From an uncultured Flavobacteriales bacterium (GTDB taxonomy: Bacteria > Bacteroidota > Bacteroidia > Flavobacteriales > Vicingaceae), in contig CAMPHX010000024.1 in the NCBI GenBank assembly GCA_946886085.1, positions 1 through 9,362 on the forward strand: a stretch of DNA of 9,362 bases, written 5' to 3'. How positions within the stretch are numbered: the stretch's first letter is position 1; each line of letters begins with the position of its first letter. Below, in pieces: positions 7,501-9,362 of the stretch. Made by a program: the position numbers and the translations under genes. A model generated the notes under the pieces. The model was not told where the DNA came from. It saw only the letters and a list, made by a program, of their open reading frames with translations, and searched no databases.

Positions 7501-8436
7501 ATAAGATTCAAATTTTTCATGGTCAATTTGAAATTCTCCTTTTGGACCATCATTATCTGCCTCAATATAAATACATTCTTCATATTTACCAGAAAACAAT
7601 TTATTAACAAGTGCCTTAGCTGACAAGACATTTATTTGCTCATATGTATATTGATTATACGTTCTAACTAACACATAATCAATCTTTGGACCAACAGCCA
7701 ATGCCGTATTCGATGGTAAGGTCCAAGGCGTAGTTGTCCAAGCTAAAAAATGAGCTTCATCCACACCCAACTTAGCAGCATCTTTTATCTTAAACTGAGC
7801 GACACAAGTCGTATCTTTTACATCTTGATAACAGCCGGGTTGGTTCAACTCGTGAGAGCTTAATCCCGTACCTGCTTTTGGTGAATATGGTTGTATGGTA
7901 TAACCCTTATACATCAAGCCTTTTTGGTGTAATTGTCCTAACAACCACCACACCGATTCAATGTATTTATTTTCATACGTAATGTAAGGATCATTCATGT
8001 CCACCCAATAGCCCATTTGGCGAGTAAGATTATTCCATACATCGGTATAACGCATTACTGCTTCTTTACAAGCGTTGTTGTATTCTTCAATGGTAATTTT
8101 TTTACCAATATCTTCTTTAGTAATTCCTAATTCTTTTTCTACGCCTAACTCTACCGGTAACCCGTGCGTATCCCAACCGGCTTTACGTTTTACTTGGTAG
8201 CCTTTTAAGGTTTTGTATCGGCAAAAAATATCTTTAATAGCACGAGCCATTACGTGGTGAATTCCCGGTAAGCCATTAGCTGAAGGCGGCCCTTCAAAAA
8301 ATACAAACGGTTTATTCTCATCACGTGAAGTAACACTTTGTTCAAAAACCTTATTTGCTTCCCATTGCTCTAACACTTGTTTAGCCACATTGGGGAGGTT
8401 TAATCCTTTATATTCGTTGAACTTGCTCATACTCAT
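4570..8436 (-). CDS. ileS: Isoleucyl-tRNA synthetase (type 2) with an in-frame DUF559 endonuclease insertion
   Basis: This class I synthetase charges tRNA-Ile. The signature is GIHH at 58-61 instead of HxGH, and KMSKR is at 834-838. The CP1 editing domain is complete, with the Thr-rich WTTTPWTLPSN at 233-243 and GTGIVHIAP through Asp379-Asp380 at 366-380. Catalytic blocks NLSRSRYWGIPIP (521-533) and DVWFDSGS (614-621) are present. The anticodon-binding domain is about 915-1060, followed by the type-2 C-terminal region (DUF5915-like, about 1065-1288). The protein has 1288 residues, against roughly 1130 for typical Bacteroidetes IleRS. The excess of about 150 is an insert (about 634-785) holding a complete DUF559 nuclease domain, after HHYPFE and before FPADFIAEGVDQTRG. 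All synthetase motifs on both sides are intact, so the enzyme is probably active. The start is the ATG at 8436; Met3 at 8430 is an alternative. It heads the ileS-dksA-lspA group. Confidence 0.96.
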   Translation of the reverse strand: MSMSKFNEYKGLNLPNVAKQVLEQWEANKVFEQSVTSRDENKPFVFFEGPPSANGLPGIHHVMARAIKDIFCRYKTLKGYQVKRKAGWDTHGLPVELGVEKELGITKEDIGKKITIEEYNNACKEAVMRYTDVWNNLTRQMGYWVDMNDPYITYENKYIESVWWLLGQLHQKGLMYKGYTIQPYSPKAGTGLSSHELNQPGCYQDVKDTTCVAQFKIKDAAKLGVDEAHFLAWTTTPWTLPSNTALAVGPKIDYVLVRTYNQYTYEQINVLSAKALVNKLFSGKYEECIYIEADNDGPKGEFQIDHEKFESYTPGETIPYYIEKEFKGSDLVGLEYEQLLPYALPYENAENAFRVIPGDFVTTEDGTGIVHIAPTFGADDAKVAKDAGVPPMLVLDENNNPVPLVNLQGKFRPEMGEFAGKYVKNEYYNEGEVPEKSVDVEIAIKLKEENKAFKVEKYEHSYPHCWRTDKPILYYPLDSWFIKTTAVKERMIALNKTINWKPESTGTGRFGNWLENLNDWNLSRSRYWGIPIPIWRTETGDEEICISSVEQLKTEIEKSMAAGFMTNNPLADFEIGNMDKANYDKFDLHKNYVDNIVLVSPSGKPMKRETDLIDVWFDSGSMPYAQHHYPFEKPHLTSPKGRDEAPNWQTARTSSYTLLRELKTKNKEQQTEAEEFLWKQLRGKNLEGYKFRRQHIIDEFIVDFVCLSKNLVIEIDGGYHNEPEVKQADEVRTEILNSLGFKVIRFTNEEVINDIENVLLTIKNELTAAASALENSHPLGELEGAFPADFIAEGVDQTRGWFFTLHAIATMVFDHVAYKNVVSNGLVLDKNGQKMSKRLGNAVDPFETLDKYGPDATRWYMITNAQPWDNLKFDLEGITEVQRKFFGTLYNTYGFFALYANLDNFTYAEAEVPIENRPEIDRWIISKLNSLIKDVDAAYHTYEPTRAGRAIQEFVNDHLSNWYVRLCRRRFWKGDYSEDKIAAYQTLYTCLEVVAQLASPIAPFYSDKLYTDLASISGKGNTTSVHLSDFPTVNESVIDTDLEQRMDIAQQVSSMVLSLRKKEQIKVRQPLQKLMIPILNPTFKRQLQEVADLILSEVNVKEIDYLEDTSGVLVKSIKPNFKTLGPKYGKIMKQIAAQVNQFTQNDIQEFERNQGATITVEGQQVELDSNDVEIITQDIPGWLVQTEGGLTVALDITISKELKEEGIAREFVNRIQNLRKDSGFEVTDKIALKILQHNEINEAINNNKNYICTETLTSRLDVVSELNEGVSVEIDQNLSTLIAIEKFN
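6079..6110. repeat. Terminal inverted repeat of the DUF559 cassette, low-coordinate end
   Basis: The repeat starts AAAAGCCCC and ends in an imperfect palindrome, CTCCCCCAAAGGGTGAG (6094-6110), with one mismatched pair around AAA. It aligns with the reverse complement of 6511-6542: the first nine bases are identical and the CCCCAAAGGG core is shared. On the ileS strand it encodes the C-terminal border of the insert (HPLGELEGAF). Confidence 0.75.
6511..6542. repeat. Terminal inverted repeat of the DUF559 cassette, high-coordinate end
   Basis: CCTCCCCTTTGGGGAGG (6511-6527) is a perfect palindrome with 7-bp arms around TTT. It continues through TTAGGTGGGGCTTTT to 6542, mirroring the start of the other end. 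On the ileS strand it encodes the N-terminal border of the insert (EKPHLTSPKGRD). The GC-rich run stands out sharply from the AT-rich surroundings. Confidence 0.8.
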
Positions 8437-8452
8437 TTTTTATAATGAAGTG

Positions 8453-8485
8453 CGAAATTAATAAATTATGGGAGCAAAGAAGCAA
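8453..8485 (-). promoter_or_regulatory. Possible ileS promoter
   Basis: On the minus strand TTG (8485-8483) is followed after 22 nt by TAATTTCG (8460-8453), one mismatch from TAnnTTTG. The predicted start of transcription would be about 12-14 nt before the ileS ATG. The match is weak and the spacing is at the upper end of the usual range. Confidence 0.35.
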
Positions 8486-8490
8486 AAAAA

Positions 8491-8515
8491 TTAATTGTTA
8501 ATGGTTATTTGTTAA
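8491..8515. repeat. AT-rich direct repeat pair in the ileS/lemA intergenic region
   Basis: TTAATTGTTAA (8491-8501) and TTATTTGTTAA (8505-8515) are direct copies that agree at 10 of 11 positions with a 14-nt period. This style of repeated TTAATTGTTAATGG string is common between genes in Bacteroidetes. No function is evident. Confidence 0.45.
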
Positions 8516-8524
8516 CTGTACTCT

Positions 8525-8549
8525 TCTCGCAAAGACGCAGAGACGCTAA
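8525..8549. repeat. Dispersed repeat fragment of the CGCAAAGACGCAGAGACGC type
   Basis: The string contains two adjacent 8-mers, GCAAAGAC (8529-8536) and GCAGAGAC (8537-8544), differing by one base. It is a form of the GC-richer 'TCTCGCAAAGACGCAGAGACGC' repeat that I recall as scattered between genes in many Bacteroidetes and other environmental bacteria. It is more GC-rich than its surroundings and encodes no plausible protein here. Confidence 0.6.
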
Positions 8550-8580
8550 AATTTATTGATTCTTAACTATTTTACCCTTA

Positions 8581-8616
8581 CCAATCCGCAGCATCGGTGT
8601 TATCCGTGTTCTAAAA
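8581..8616. repeat. Dispersed repeat fragment of the ATCCGTGTTATCCGTGTTCTAA type
   Basis: ATCGGTGTT (8593-8601) and ATCCGTGTT (8602-8610) are adjacent 9-mers with one difference, followed by CTAAAA. Strings of this kind recur between Bacteroidetes genes, often near the CGCAAAGACGC repeat, as here. It ends immediately upstream of the lemA promoter, so the repeat region appears to abut but not disrupt it. Confidence 0.55.
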
Positions 8617-8646
8617 TTGCAAAATTCAAAAAAAGTACTACTTTTA
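8617..8646 (+). promoter_or_regulatory. Bacteroidetes-type promoter of lemA
   Basis: TTG (8617-8619), a 19-nt spacer and TACTTTTA (8639-8646) match the TTG / TAnnTTTG promoter pattern with one mismatch in the last base of the -7 element. Only 5 nt separate it from the ATG at 8652, predicting a leaderless or almost leaderless lemA transcript. The placement also argues for the ATG at 8652 as the true start. Confidence 0.6.
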
Positions 8647-8651
8647 CCTCT

Positions 8652-9209
8652 ATGGAAGCAGGAAGTATATTTTTAGTGGTTGTAGCATTGATTTTGCTAT
8701 TGATGGTGTATAATTATAACAAAATCATCAAAAAGAAAAATGCCATCAGAAGAGCAGAATCGGCATTAGATAGCTATTTGAAAAAACGTTTTGATCTTAT
8801 TCCGAATTTGGTACATATTGCCAATACATCTATTGCCAACGAGCAGCAATTAATCTCAGAAATTTCTAATCAGCATACCAAATTACTTACACAAAACACA
8901 GAGAATCTCCACTCTCCTGAGTTTAATAAAATTTACCACGATGTAGCTTTGTTGGTAAATAAAGTTACACACGACAAAATTATAATAAGCAACAACAACT
9001 ATGTGCAATTACAACAAACTTGGAACAAAACCGAAGAACATATTGCTGCTGCCAGAAGATTTTACAACGATGCCATTTATGAATACAATACCACTATCAA
9101 CTCTTTTCCCGCATCTATGCTAACTAATTTATTCAAATTTCAACCTGTTGCTTATTGGGAAATTGAAGAAGAGGAAAGAAAAAATATTGATGCTAAAAAC
9201 CTCCTCTAA
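8652..9209 (+). CDS. lemA: LemA family membrane protein
   Basis: LemA proteins have one N-terminal membrane helix and a helical-bundle domain; their cellular role is not well defined. This 185-residue protein has a helix at about 4-22, then the family block NAIRRAESALDSYLKKRFDL-IPNLV at about 30-54, and the C-terminal block with TEEHIAAARRFYNDAIYEYN at 127-146 followed by SFPASMLTNLFKFQPVAYWE at about 151-170. The middle (about 65-115) is more divergent than in common LemA proteins, which usually carry a recognisable Ala-rich helix there. The frame is open upstream to 8556, but that extension is encoded by intergenic repeat sequence and would put 32 unrelated residues before the membrane helix; the start at 8652 also fits the promoter. 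A DUF3137-like gene begins 12 nt downstream, a pairing often seen in Bacteroidetes. Confidence 0.9.
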   Translation: MEAGSIFLVVVALILLLMVYNYNKIIKKKNAIRRAESALDSYLKKRFDLIPNLVHIANTSIANEQQLISEISNQHTKLLTQNTENLHSPEFNKIYHDVALLVNKVTHDKIIISNNNYVQLQQTWNKTEEHIAAARRFYNDAIYEYNTTINSFPASMLTNLFKFQPVAYWEIEEEERKNIDAKNLL

Positions 9210-9221
9210 TCTTGTTATGGT

Positions 9222-9362
9222 TTGAATAAAGACTTCGATATATTTTATGAGCAACAGCTCCAACCTGTTTTAGATGATTTAGAAAAAATAAGAAAAGAAA
9301 TTTATAGTAAAATAATTCGGTATGCACTCTACTCTATTGTTTTCTATATTCTAGGATTCTAT
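9222..9362 (+). CDS. DUF3137-like membrane protein, N-terminal part (runs off the window edge)
   Basis: This is an open frame of 47 codons to the window end, with no in-frame ATG or GTG. The most likely start is TTG at 9222, 12 nt after the lemA stop and in the same frame as lemA. The peptide contains FDIFYEQQLQPVLDDLEKIR at about 5-24, a basic segment (KEIYSKIIRY) and the beginning of a hydrophobic helix (residues about 35-47). This order resembles the N-terminus of DUF3137 proteins, which are frequently encoded next to lemA in Bacteroidetes; the function is unknown. The preceding ATG at 9217 is in another frame and stops after two codons. The family call rests on a short fragment plus context. 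Confidence 0.6.
   Translation, partial: MNKDFDIFYEQQLQPVLDDLEKIRKEIYSKIIRYALYSIVFYILGFY

Noticed and set aside
8525..8616. CRISPR array
   Set aside because: The repeated units are 8-11 nt, adjacent and without unique spacers; there are no cas genes.
8556..8651. N-terminal extension of LemA from an ATG at 8556
   Set aside because: The added 32 residues are encoded by dispersed repeat sequence and the promoter, and would precede a normal LemA N-terminal membrane helix.
8437..8651. T-box or other tRNA-sensing leader for ileS
   Set aside because: The upstream region is short and occupied by repeats; no T-box sequence or specifier stem is seen, and T-boxes are not expected in Bacteroidetes.

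Overview
The window reads as low-GC chromosomal DNA of a Bacteroidetes (Bacteroidota) bacterium, most likely of the flavobacterial lineage. The evidence is a eukaryote-like (type 2) isoleucyl-tRNA synthetase with a GIHH signature, a DksA/TraR-family protein that has lost most zinc cysteines, an LspA with a long aromatic insertion, promoter-like TTG / TAnnTTTG elements, weak or absent Shine-Dalgarno sequences, and short dispersed intergenic repeats of kinds common in this phylum.

From right to left on the minus strand lie ileS (8436-4570), a DksA/TraR-like regulator (4549-4175), lspA (4101-3466), a short-chain dehydrogenase (3389-2592), an L,D-transpeptidase-fold lipoprotein (2569-1871), rmuC (1798-455), and the 5' part of a lipoprotein that resembles GWxTD-domain proteins (477 to the window edge). 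The first three form a tight ileS-dksA-lspA group joining tRNA charging, stringent-type regulation and lipoprotein maturation. The dehydrogenase has its own near-consensus promoter just before its ATG and is closely followed by the transpeptidase gene. rmuC overlaps the last lipoprotein gene. On the plus strand, diverging from ileS, are lemA (8652-9209) and the start of a DUF3137-like membrane protein gene (9222 onward).

The main surprise is inside ileS. About 460 bp (6079-6542) carrying a complete DUF559 (Vsr/PD-(D/E)xK-like) endonuclease domain is inserted in frame in the catalytic domain, between the DVWFDSGS block and the FPADFIAEGVDQTRG block. Its ends are GC-rich imperfect inverted repeats, each containing a small palindrome of the form CCTCCCC-TTT-GGGGAGG, and the reading frame runs through both. 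The insert has no ATG, so the nuclease is probably made only as part of the synthetase. This looks like a protein-coding mobile palindromic cassette that has colonised an essential gene without an intron or intein.

Other points are the GXHH synthetase motif (linked to mupirocin resistance), a 17-bp stem between the dksA-like gene and lspA, a patchwork of short repeats in the ileS/lemA divergent region, and two promoters placed so close to ATG that leaderless transcripts are expected.
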